A DNA stretch of 64,000 nucleotides, from positions 21,915 to 85,914 of the forward strand of contig CANGLD010000001.1 of the NCBI GenBank assembly GCA_947454475.1, read 5' to 3'. Of this stretch, positions 34,815 through 42,726 are shown piece after piece. The position numbers were made by a program, and so were the translations under genes. This DNA is from Oxalobacteraceae bacterium (lineage in GTDB: Bacteria > Pseudomonadota > Gammaproteobacteria > Burkholderiales > Burkholderiaceae_D). A model generated the notes under the pieces. The model ran no database searches, was not told the DNA's origin, and saw only the letters and a program-made list of their open reading frames with translations. Every line of letters starts with the position of its first letter. Within the stretch, counting starts at the first letter, position 1.

Positions 34815-35666
34815 ATGACTCTTAAATTTACAAAAATGCATGGCGCAGGCAATGATTTCATTGTGATTGATGCTATCAATCAGTCAGTCAATCTCACTAG
34901 CGACTTATGCAAACAACTTGCAGACCGTCGCTTTGGCATAGGCGCTGATCAAATTTTATTAGTTGAAAAATCACACACTAAAGACGTTGATTTTCGCTAT
35001 CGCATTTTTAACTCAGATGGTAGCGAAGTCGAGCAGTGTGGAAATGGTGCGCGCGCTTTTGTTAAATTTGTTGTTGATAAAGGTTTGACAGATCAACGTC
35101 AAATCAAAGTTGAAACGATGGCTGGCACTATCGCACCAAAACTAGAAGAAGATGGACGCATTACTGTGGACATGGGCGCACCTATTTTTTCTCCGAATCT
35201 CATTCCATTTGATGCACAAGGTTTGCAAAGCAGACAACAGCATGCTGCTGCTTTATGGCCGTTAAAGATTGGTGATGCAAGCGTTGAACTGTGTGTTGTT
35301 TCCATGGGCAATCCCCATGCAGTGCAGATAGTGCCTGATGCTGAAACCGCTGATGTTTTGCAATCAGGCCCTCTGATAGAAAATCATGTTCGATTTCCTA
35401 AAAGAGTGAATGCAGGCTTCATGCAAATTGTGGATCGTCATCACATACACTTACGCGTTTATGAACGAGGTGCTGGTGAGACTTTGTCTTGTGGTACTGG
35501 AGCTTGTGCAGCAGCAGTAAGTGGCATACAACGTGGTGTGCTTGATTCGCCTGTGAAAGTTACCACGCACGGAGGAACTTTGTCGATTGCTTGGGCTGGC
35601 GATCAACAATCTGTGATGATGACTGGTCCTGCTATGAATGTGTTTGAGGGCAGCATAGAAATTTAA
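34815..35666 (+). CDS. dapF: diaminopimelate epimerase
   Basis: Interconverts LL- and meso-diaminopimelate for lysine and peptidoglycan. The two catalytic cysteines are in [13 protein letters not shown] and [14 protein letters not shown]. The N-terminus [16 protein letters not shown] and the internal [11 protein letters not shown] are diagnostic. Length 283 is normal for a PLP-independent DapF. It follows the acyltransferases by 56 bp and converges on the Sel1-repeat gene. DUF484 and xerC, its usual neighbours, are found 3.3 kb further on, separated by the Sel1 and porin genes. Confidence 0.97.
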   Translation: MTLKFTKMHGAGNDFIVIDAINQSVNLTSDLCKQLADRRFGIGADQILLVEKSHTKDVDFRYRIFNSDGSEVEQCGNGARAFVKFVVDKGLTDQRQIKVETMAGTIAPKLEEDGRITVDMGAPIFSPNLIPFDAQGLQSRQQHAAALWPLKIGDASVELCVVSMGNPHAVQIVPDAETADVLQSGPLIENHVRFPKRVNAGFMQIVDRHHIHLRVYERGAGETLSCGTGACAAAVSGIQRGVLDSPVKVTTHGGTLSIAWAGDQQSVMMTGPAMNVFEGSIEI

Positions 35667-35702
35667 AGTTCGTTGAGAATATTGATGTATAAGGCATTCA
35701 CT

Positions 35703-37262
35703 TTAAGCACAGAGTGAATTGTTTAAGCTATGCCTTTTACGCGCGCTCATTAAATTTCGGAAACGATATAAACGCTGCCTATAATTTCCTTCTGCTGCGG
35801 TTGCATGCTCACTAAATTTTTCTCTTAATTGCTCAAATCTATCGAGTACTTGACGCTGCTCACCCGTTTTGATTTCTATTAATCGACGCCGGCTTCTAGG
35901 ATGTTCTTCTCGTATATCTACTTCTAAGCAATGCCCATGATCTGCTGATTCTATTTCTAACAGCAAGGCCTCTGCTCGCGTCAATCCAAACCAATAACCT
36001 AGCTCTATACGTACTGCTAAAAATGGATATTGCGCACTCAGCTCCCGATTAAATTTTTCTCTCGCACTACGAGCCCATTCTGAAAGTCGTACAGGTTGTG
36101 TGATTTTTTTTATCAGCTTAGTCGCTTCTGTACTACCTTGATCGCGCGCTTGTTGTAACCAATACAAAGCTCGTATATCGGAACGCGGATCATTTCTTCT
36201 TCCACGCCATGCTGCCAATCCTAATTCTAATTGCGCACGCATATGTCCAGTTTTTGCAGCCATCTCTAAATGTCTGCGAGCCTCTGCTAAACAGCGTCTA
36301 GAAAATTCTGGCTTAAGATAAATACGCGACATGACGTACCATGCTGCTGACAAACCTTGTTCTGCTGCTTGCGATAACCAACGTATCGCTTTTTTGTAGT
36401 GCGCCACACCCGGTATGGCATTAATCTTTGCGCCCGTATGGTCCATACGTGCCATCCACAAACCCAAAGAAAATTGGGCTTTGCTTTCTCCTGACTCTGC
36501 CAATATTTTTAAATACCTATCAATTAAATTGATATTGGTATCCATAGTCATGAGCAATGATGTCGCACAACGTGAAAAAATCTGTAGATCTTGCTCAGTA
36601 AATGACTTACGTTTTAATGCTGACGTCATTGCACGACGCTCACACTCTTGCGCTATCGGTAAAGCCCAAAATAAATATTTCACATAATCAAATTCACGCC
36701 ATGCACAATCTGCCATTAATCTTTGTGCGTCCACGATCCCACCTTTTGCAGCACGTGCCGCCCATTCCAATGCTATGGATCGCCTATCCATAATTTCTTT
36801 ATTCAGTCCTATAGGTGAGCGCGCTGCAAATTCCTTTGCGCCTTTTTGTTGCGCAAGCAACCACTGTCCTTGCGACAAGCCTGACTCAGCAGCGAAATGT
36901 AATGCCTGCAATGCTTTTTGTTGCAATGTGTGATGCGCTCGTGTCCAGTTAGCAAATACCAGCATCGCTAGTACTAAACCTGCACCGGGTTGTCCTTCTT
37001 CGAATGCACGCTCATACCAGATTGCTGCCCTCAATGGCTCACCAACTTGTGATGACACTTCGAATGGAATGTGAGCGCCTATCAAAATCCATGCATCTCT
37101 TTGGTTTTGTTCAGCTGCTCTTTCTAACCAATGCAAAGCAGTAGATAAACTTTTCGGTAATCCCCCGCCACCAAATAAATAACGTTTGCCCAATGCAAGT
37201 TGTGCGACAGCTTGACCAGCTCTTGCGGCACGAATAATCAGTAATTCATCACGATTTGCCAT
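35703..37262 (-). CDS. Sel1-like repeat protein
   Basis: Cytoplasmic-looking protein (no signal peptide) made of Sel1/TPR-like helical repeats, seen as repeated A-x-x-x-A-x-x-x-LG and ALHWLERAAEQ / AIRWLSQAAEQ / ALYWLQQARDQ units across residues 10-390. The C-terminal 120 residues (FNRELSAQYPFLAVRIELGYWFGLTRAEALLLEIE, then a charged segment) do not look like Sel1 repeats and I do not recognise them. Sel1 proteins act as scaffolds in protein complexes; no partner is suggested by the neighbours. It may be a lineage-specific gene inserted between dapF and the DUF484-xerC pair. Confidence 0.8.
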   Translation of the reverse strand: MANRDELLIIRAARAGQAVAQLALGKRYLFGGGGLPKSLSTALHWLERAAEQNQRDAWILIGAHIPFEVSSQVGEPLRAAIWYERAFEEGQPGAGLVLAMLVFANWTRAHHTLQQKALQALHFAAESGLSQGQWLLAQQKGAKEFAARSPIGLNKEIMDRRSIALEWAARAAKGGIVDAQRLMADCAWREFDYVKYLFWALPIAQECERRAMTSALKRKSFTEQDLQIFSRCATSLLMTMDTNINLIDRYLKILAESGESKAQFSLGLWMARMDHTGAKINAIPGVAHYKKAIRWLSQAAEQGLSAAWYVMSRIYLKPEFSRRCLAEARRHLEMAAKTGHMRAQLELGLAAWRGRRNDPRSDIRALYWLQQARDQGSTEATKLIKKITQPVRLSEWARSAREKFNRELSAQYPFLAVRIELGYWFGLTRAEALLLEIESADHGHCLEVDIREEHPRSRRRLIEIKTGEQRQVLDRFEQLREKFSEHATAAEGNYRQRLYRFRNLMSARKRHSLNNSLCA

Positions 37263-37632
37263 GTTTCTAATGCAACTCCAGCTAATTTAGTTGAATGGCT
37301 TCAGGCGAAATTGCCGCCCAGCCTAGGCTTTTTGATGACGTACCCACCCACAACCAGCATTTAGTTTTTTTAGTCAGACAAAGCGCTTGCTGAAATCGTA
37401 GTACGCCACAAAAGTTATCAAATTGAGAAGCTCAACTGTGCGCTTTAGCTGGCTATCGCGTCAATGCGCTTAGTAGGAATAAAACAACAGCGCCTAGCGA
37501 AGCAGATTGTTTCGTCCAAGTTCATCGTGAATTGAACGCCGCGCTTTAAAACAGTTTCCATTTAAGAAATTAATGTTCAGCCATCCGACTTCTACGGATT
37601 TTCAACAAACGTTCATTTCTGAGGATGGAAAA
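37263..37632. other. 370-bp divergent intergenic region (Sel1 gene / porin)
   Basis: No credible coding sequence, tRNA or strong hairpin was found. It should hold the porin promoter and leader. The porin ribosome site (TGAGGATGG) and the true ATG at 37633 lie at its right edge; the in-frame ATG at 37573 belongs to leader sequence. I could not fix a -35/-10 pair with confidence. Confidence 0.4.
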
Positions 37633-38703
37633 ATGAAAAAATCAATCGCTGCACTCGCCGTTGCCGGCACCCTGTGTGGATGGGCTCAAGCTCAATCTGC
37701 AGTCAATATTTACGGCATAGTTGATATGGGTTACGTCAACGAACGTGGCGGTGCTGCAGGCTCAAACAGCAAACTCACTAGCGGAGCACAATCGGGTACC
37801 CGTCTAGGCTTTAAAGGCACTGAAGATTTAGGCGACGGCATGAAAGCCCTGTTCGTGCTGGAGACCAGTGTAAAAACAGATGAGGGTGGTTTCAATCAAA
37901 ACGGTACTGCATTCGGTAGACAAACTTTTGTGGGACTACAAAGCGACGGTGGCACACTGACTCTGGGTCGTCAGTACACTCCTTACTTCCTGACCATCAA
38001 TGCAGCCGATCCTTTTGCTTCCGGTACGGCTGGCACCGCACTGAATCTGTTCCCTAATGCGGGTAATGCTAACCGCATGAATAACTCCGTCAAATACGCC
38101 ACACCAAACATTGATGGCTTTAGCGGCGAAATCGCTTATGGCTTCGGCGAAGTACAAGGCAGTAGCGAAAAAAATCGTCAAATCGGTGGTTCTTTAGGTT
38201 ACGCAGCCAATGCGTTCAGTATCAAACTAGCGCATCACAATGTACGTAATGCGACTGACACTGATACAGCAAAAAATACATTATTGGGCGCCACTTGGGA
38301 TTTGGAAGTTGCCAAGATTTTTGCTGCTATTAGTGATAATCGTGGCATAGCTAGCTCACTATACCCAAGCACACTTACATTAACTCCAAATCTCAATCCA
38401 TATGGTTTACCTACCAATCCAGTCGCTTCTAGCAAAACGCGTGACTTCCTGATTGGTTTAAGTGTGCCTATCGAAAAACATACTTTCTTATTTTCTTATA
38501 TCAACAAGGATGATCGCGTTGCGAACAATGATGCTAACCAGGTCGCGATTGGTTACACCTATGCTTTATCCAAGCAAACCAATCTGTATGCAGCTTACGC
38601 GCGTATCAACAATAAAAATCAAGCCTCTTACACTGTAGGCAATAACTCTGAACCTGGTTCAGGCAACAAGGCGCTAAATCTTGGTGTACGCGTTTTATTC
38701 TGA
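37633..38703 (+). CDS. Gram-negative general porin (betaproteobacterial Porin_4 type)
   Basis: Outer-membrane trimeric beta-barrel porin. Signal peptide MKKSIAALAVAGTLCGWAQAQ is followed directly by the mature start SAVNIYGIVDMGYVNERGG, the hallmark of this family. Further marks are SGTRLGFKGTEDLGDGMKALFVLE, GRQTFVGLQSDGGTLTLGRQYTP and a C-terminal aromatic residue (LGVRVLF) needed for barrel assembly. The track starts at 37573, but the signal peptide and the GAGG site fix the start at 37633. Monocistronic, closed by a strong terminator. Pore selectivity is not readable. Confidence 0.95.
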   Translation: MKKSIAALAVAGTLCGWAQAQSAVNIYGIVDMGYVNERGGAAGSNSKLTSGAQSGTRLGFKGTEDLGDGMKALFVLETSVKTDEGGFNQNGTAFGRQTFVGLQSDGGTLTLGRQYTPYFLTINAADPFASGTAGTALNLFPNAGNANRMNNSVKYATPNIDGFSGEIAYGFGEVQGSSEKNRQIGGSLGYAANAFSIKLAHHNVRNATDTDTAKNTLLGATWDLEVAKIFAAISDNRGIASSLYPSTLTLTPNLNPYGLPTNPVASSKTRDFLIGLSVPIEKHTFLFSYINKDDRVANNDANQVAIGYTYALSKQTNLYAAYARINNKNQASYTVGNNSEPGSGNKALNLGVRVLF

Positions 38704-38796
38704 TCGTATGATTGAAGGGATAGAAAGCTTCCCTTGTATGTTGTTTAGCTTTCTGATTCATTGACTGTAACCGTTTTAATCTCCTCTGTAATTCAT

Positions 38797-38821
38797 GGGC
38801 ACCTAAGGGTGCCCTTTTTTT
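38797..38821 (+). terminator. intrinsic terminator after the porin gene
   Basis: Stem GGGCACC/GGTGCCC with tetraloop TAAG and a seven-T tail, about 95 bp after the porin stop. Confidence 0.93.
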
Positions 38822-39019
38822 ATGGGCGAGTATTTTTATGTCTAGTCTTGTAGGCTCTGACCAGTACAAATCTTCCTCTAGTAAAGACAGCCATATTTCA
38901 TCTACTCTTTTCCTCGCAGGTAGAGGTAGAATGCACGCAGTCCAAGAGCGCTTGGACCTCAGTAAATAGCTGTGCCTCATGTGCACCTATTTGATTATCA
39001 ACATAAGAATGAACTATCT
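38822..39019 (+). promoter_or_regulatory. leader region of the DUF484-xerC operon with a 7-bp hairpin
   Basis: Between the porin terminator and the DUF484 start there is no separate gene; the 126-residue minus-strand ORF overlapping here is a shadow. A perfect hairpin GTCCAAG-AGCG-CTTGGAC lies at 38940-38957. A TAGAAT hexamer at about 38927 could serve as a -10 element, placing the hairpin at the start of the transcript. No T-run follows the hairpin, so it is not a terminator. Confidence 0.35.
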
Positions 39020-39688
39020 ATGACCGCAACGCTAGACGCTCGCTCAGTTGCTCTTTATCTGAAAGACAATCCTCGTTTTTTTGATGACCATCCTGAGCTC
39101 CTCACTGGACTTAGACTCACCACTCAGCTTGGTGGTCGTACTGTCTCCCTACAAGAGCGACAAGCTGAAATTTTGCGTGAAAAACTCAAAGGTTTAGAGC
39201 TCAAGCTTTCCCATCTCAATCGCATAGCAAAAGAAAATGATGCCATCATGGCTAAATTTCATCTTTGGGTCGACGCCTTACTGCTATCGCATGACACGAG
39301 CAAATCGCCAGACACTTTATTAACCGCCATGCGCGAAGGTTTCGATATACAAAGTGTGAGCCTACGTTTGTGGGATGTGGCTGATGAACATGCAAGCGCA
39401 TGGTTTGCACAAAAAGTCAGTGATGAAACACGCGAGTTTGCTAATCAGTTGCATCAACCTTATTGTGGGCCAGCCTCGGGACAACCAGGTGTTGTTTGGT
39501 TGGATGATGCCGCTTCTATGCAATCCGTTGCTTTGCTTAGCTTGCAGCATTTATCTAGCAAAAAAAGTTTTGGTTTGTTAGTCCTGGGATCAACTGATTC
39601 ACAGCGTTTTTCAGCTGACCTAGCTACAGATTTTTTATCACGCATTGCTCACACAGCCAGTGCGGCATTGCAAATTATGGTGAAATAA
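39020..39688 (+). CDS. DUF484 family protein
   Basis: GAF-like DUF484 protein of unknown function, almost always found upstream of xerC. Visible motifs: VALYLKDNPRFFDDHPELLTGLRL at the N-terminus, SLQERQAEILREKLKGLELKLSHLNRIAKEND (probable coiled coil) and the GAF-like core with FGLLVLGSTDSQRFSADLATDFLSRI. The track starts at a GTG at 38972; the ATG at 39020 (MTATLDARS) gives a conventional N-terminus. It is 9 bp ahead of xerC. Confidence 0.9.
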   Translation: MTATLDARSVALYLKDNPRFFDDHPELLTGLRLTTQLGGRTVSLQERQAEILREKLKGLELKLSHLNRIAKENDAIMAKFHLWVDALLLSHDTSKSPDTLLTAMREGFDIQSVSLRLWDVADEHASAWFAQKVSDETREFANQLHQPYCGPASGQPGVVWLDDAASMQSVALLSLQHLSSKKSFGLLVLGSTDSQRFSADLATDFLSRIAHTASAALQIMVK

Positions 39689-39697
39689 CTATCGCCT

Positions 39698-40666
39698 GTG
39701 AGTAATACTGCTGATCAGAATGTCATTCAAGATTATCTGCATTATTTGCAGATACAAAGGCAGTATTCTGCTCACACGATTAGTAATTACCAGCGCGATC
39801 TCTTGCAATTAGTCACATTAGCAAGTGATCAAAATACTTTAGCGAAGCTAACCCATTTCGATATACGTCGCTACACAAGCAAGCTCCATGCACTTGGTCT
39901 GTCGGCCGCGACAATCGCTAGAAAATTATCCGCATGGCGAGGATTTTTTTCTTGGCTAGCGCATCGTCAAGCCATGGAATCGAATCCTGTCACTGGTGTG
40001 AAAGCACCGAAACGCGGCAAAGCTCTGCCAAAAGCATTAAGCGTAGATGATGCTATGCATTTAGTAAAAAGCACGCTTTCAGATGCCGAAGAAAATTCTC
40101 CTGATGTCATCTGCAATGCCGCTATGTTTGAATTGCTTTATTCAAGCGGCTTACGAGTTTCTGAATTAACCAGTCTAGATATTAGCTATACAAAAAATAC
40201 CGAGCATCTATCAACAGCGTGGATAGATCTCAGCTCAGCAGAAGTTACTGTCACAGGCAAAGGAAACAAACGGCGTAGTGTCCCTATGGGCGCAGCAGCT
40301 GTCACTGCTCTACGAAATTGGATAGAAGTACGAAATACATTTATTTCACAAATTGCTAACGCTGATACCGCAGCACTTTTTTTGACTAGTCGAGGCAAAC
40401 GTATGACGCCGCGCATAGTACAAGAGCGCTTGAAAAAACATGCCCGCTTAATTGGTATACCGAGCAATGTTCATCCTCATGTTTTACGTCATTCATTTGC
40501 CTCTCATGTTTTACAATCTTCAGGAGATTTGCGGGCTGTACAAGAAATGCTAGGTCACGCATCTATCGCATCCACACAGGTATACACTTCTTTAGATTTT
40601 CAAAGATTAGCGCAAGTGTATGATGCAGCACATCCTAGAGCTAAAAAACAAAACAGCCCTAGCTAA
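39698..40666 (+). CDS. xerC: site-specific tyrosine recombinase XerC
   Basis: Resolves chromosome dimers at dif together with XerD. The N-terminal SAM-like domain (YLHYLQIQRQYSAHTISNYQRDL) precedes the catalytic domain with R in SSGLRVSELTSLD, K in VTGKGNKRRSVPM, H-x-x-R in HPHVLRHSFASHVL, GHASIASTQVYTSLD with the final His and nucleophilic Tyr. GTG start, directly after DUF484, the conserved order DUF484-xerC. Housekeeping recombinase; no integrative element is nearby. Confidence 0.94.
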   Translation: MSNTADQNVIQDYLHYLQIQRQYSAHTISNYQRDLLQLVTLASDQNTLAKLTHFDIRRYTSKLHALGLSAATIARKLSAWRGFFSWLAHRQAMESNPVTGVKAPKRGKALPKALSVDDAMHLVKSTLSDAEENSPDVICNAAMFELLYSSGLRVSELTSLDISYTKNTEHLSTAWIDLSSAEVTVTGKGNKRRSVPMGAAAVTALRNWIEVRNTFISQIANADTAALFLTSRGKRMTPRIVQERLKKHARLIGIPSNVHPHVLRHSFASHVLQSSGDLRAVQEMLGHASIASTQVYTSLDFQRLAQVYDAAHPRAKKQNSPS

Positions 40667-40740
40667 AACTGCAAACTCTCACACCCGCTTTTGCAGAATA
40701 ATTCACCATCATCAGCTATTATTTTTTACATTAAGACCCT

Positions 40741-41793
40741 ATGTCACTCATTCCTACCACCATACTCACTGGCTTTCTCGGCGCTGGTAAAACTACTTTA
40801 CTCAATCGCATACTGCATGAAGCGCATGGACAAAAAATCGCCGTTATTGAAAATGAATTTGGTGAAGAAAATATAGACAATGAAATTCTTGTACAAGACA
40901 GTCGCGAACAAATTATAGAAATGAATAACGGTTGTATCTGCTGCACTGTGAGAGGTGATTTAATCGCAGCGCTGAGTGAGCTTGCACGCAAACGATTAGC
41001 TGGTGAACTCCATTTTGATCGCGTAGTGATAGAAACAACCGGCTTAGCGAATCCCGGCCCTGTTGCGCAGACTTTTTTTATGGATGAAGAAATCGGTACG
41101 CATTATTTATTAGATGGCGTCATCACCATCGTCGATGCTAGCCATGCAATGCAGCAGCTAGATCAATATCAAGAAGCACAGCGACAAATTGGTTTTGCAG
41201 ATCGTATGCTGCTCTCAAAAACTGATTTAGTCGAAGCGAATCAACTAGCCGCATTAGAAACACGACTAAAACGCATTAATCCTCGCGCGCCTATTGGGAA
41301 AAGTAATTTTGGCACCTCGCCCATCGCGGAAATTTTCGATATACGCGGCTTTAATCTGAACGAGAAATTAGAAATTGATCCCGATTTTTTAAAGGCTGAT
41401 GAACATACCCATGATTGTGATGATCACTGCGATCACGATCATGATCATGCTGCACACCATCATCACCATGATCATGCTGGACATACTCACACTGATGAGA
41501 TTGCTGCCTTTGTCTTTCGGAGCGACCAACCATTTGACCCCGCGCGCCTAGAAGAATTCGTAGGCAGCATCGTCAAAGTTTATGGCCCTCGTATGCTGCG
41601 CTACAAAGGCATACTCTGGTTACAAGGTGCAGAACGTAAAGTTATCTTCCAAGGCGTGCATCAGACTATGGGGAGCGATCTGGGGGCAAAATGGAGCGCG
41701 GAGGAAAAAAAGGGAAGCAAAATCGTGTTTATTGGACAAGCATTGCCAAAACAGATATTTCTGGAAGGCTTAGAACAATGCCTGATTTCATAG
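40741..41793 (+). CDS. CobW/G3E-family GTPase, putative zinc metallochaperone
   Basis: G3E GTPase. Walker A GFLGAGKTTLLNRIL is at residues 11-25, the metal-binding CxCC motif is NNGCICCTVRGDL, and LSKTDLVE is the guanine-specificity motif. A His/Asp-rich loop (HDCDDHCDHDHDHAAHHHHHDH) at about 222-243 suggests binding of several metal ions. The CobW C-terminal domain follows (FVFRSDQPFDPARLEEFVG). Members of this subgroup (ZagA, ZigA, YeiR-like) serve zinc allocation. Genes for a zinc-free DksA and a ZnuD-like receptor follow, which supports zinc rather than cobalt. Confidence 0.9.
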   Translation: MSLIPTTILTGFLGAGKTTLLNRILHEAHGQKIAVIENEFGEENIDNEILVQDSREQIIEMNNGCICCTVRGDLIAALSELARKRLAGELHFDRVVIETTGLANPGPVAQTFFMDEEIGTHYLLDGVITIVDASHAMQQLDQYQEAQRQIGFADRMLLSKTDLVEANQLAALETRLKRINPRAPIGKSNFGTSPIAEIFDIRGFNLNEKLEIDPDFLKADEHTHDCDDHCDHDHDHAAHHHHHDHAGHTHTDEIAAFVFRSDQPFDPARLEEFVGSIVKVYGPRMLRYKGILWLQGAERKVIFQGVHQTMGSDLGAKWSAEEKKGSKIVFIGQALPKQIFLEGLEQCLIS

Positions 41794-42183
41794 GGTTTTC
41801 GCAGCTCACTTAGCCTAAGAATGGTACTAATTCCTTGATTCAAATACATTTTCCACTAAAGAAACATTTAGTCCATTGATCAATGCCAGCATAAAATTTT
41901 AGGCGCAAAGTGACCAAAAATAGATTAAATACTCATCACGACTAGCCACAAAGCCATTACAATAGCCCCCGATTTTAAAAAACCGCTGCACCTCACATTG
42001 TGACGTGTAGCACCAAGCAGTAAATTTGGCTGCTATCTGGTTACACATAGATGGAAGTCGAGTTCTGCAAAGTAGGGCGAGTGATGTAGTGAACAATCAC
42101 TGGCAAAATCGTGCAACTCTGACAGCAATATGTTGTTAGGGGATCTAGGACGAATGATTGCTTAGTTTTGAAAGTAGGCGACG
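41794..42183 (+). other. 390-bp intergenic region upstream of dksA
   Basis: No ORF with coding character. A TACAAT hexamer at 41958-41963 is a possible -10 element. The downstream 220 bp contain small hairpins: AGCAG/CTGCT (42016-42020 with 42030-42034) and AGTGAT/ATCACT (42080-42085 with 42096-42101). A long structured leader for dksA is possible. I did not find a match to a Zur operator. Confidence 0.35.
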
Positions 42184-42636
42184 GTGGCAACTAATACTAA
42201 AACTCCAACCTCCTCTGCGGCTGATGGCGCACAGCTCACAGACGAACAGATAATGAAAATGAGCGAACAGGATTATATGAATCCTGTGCAATTAGCTTTT
42301 TTCAAAAGCCGACTGCAACAGCTTGAAAAAGATTTATTGAAGAATGCTGGCGAGACAACGGAACACTTACGAGAAACCGTACTGGTACCCGATCCAGCAG
42401 ATCGCGCCACTATAGAGGAAGAACATGCTCTTGAATTACGTACGCGCGATCGCGAACGTAAGCTGCTGAAAAAAGTACAGCAGTCAATTGTCGCGATAGA
42501 TTCTGGTGATTATGGCTGGTGTGAAGAAACCGGAGAGCCCATCGGCATTCCACGTTTGCTTGCACGACCAACTGCGACACTATCTCTTGAAGCGCAACAA
42601 AGAAGAGAACTCAAGCAAAAACTCTACGGCGATTAA
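42184..42636 (+). CDS. dksA: RNA polymerase-binding transcription factor DksA (zinc-free type)
   Basis: Binds the secondary channel of RNA polymerase and potentiates ppGpp at rRNA and biosynthetic promoters. The coiled-coil tip has the acidic pair in VLVPDPADRAT. The zinc-finger region reads GWCEETGEPIGIPRLLARPTATLSLEAQ: only the first of four zinc cysteines is kept (C113; the others are T116, S134, A137). This Cys-poor form is common in alpha- and betaproteobacteria and should work without zinc. GTG start; the N-terminal 20 residues are Thr/Ala-rich. Flanked by zinc-handling genes. Confidence 0.95.
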   Translation: MATNTKTPTSSAADGAQLTDEQIMKMSEQDYMNPVQLAFFKSRLQQLEKDLLKNAGETTEHLRETVLVPDPADRATIEEEHALELRTRDRERKLLKKVQQSIVAIDSGDYGWCEETGEPIGIPRLLARPTATLSLEAQQRRELKQKLYGD

Positions 42637-42657
42637 ACTTCGTAGCTCAGCACTGAA

Positions 42658-42684
42658 CGGGTGTCACCTTATTTGGGGCACCCG
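42658..42684. terminator. hairpin between convergent dksA and TonB-receptor genes
   Basis: Arms CGGGTG (42658-42663) and CACCCG (42679-42684) with a further partial pairing inside. No T-run follows closely on either strand, so the terminator call rests mainly on the convergent position. Confidence 0.4.
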
Positions 42685-42726
42685 CTTCAATATCTTCATG
42701 CCTCACCTCTACCGCACTTGGTTTTT

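Noticed and set aside
39698-40666. Integrase marking a mobile element
   Set aside because: Sequence and the DUF484 neighbour identify housekeeping XerC; there are no attachment repeats or cargo genes.
41351-41533. 60-residue His/Asp-rich minus-strand ORF
   Set aside because: It is the antisense shadow of the His-rich loop of the CobW GTPase, where GAT/CAT codons read as similar residues on both strands.
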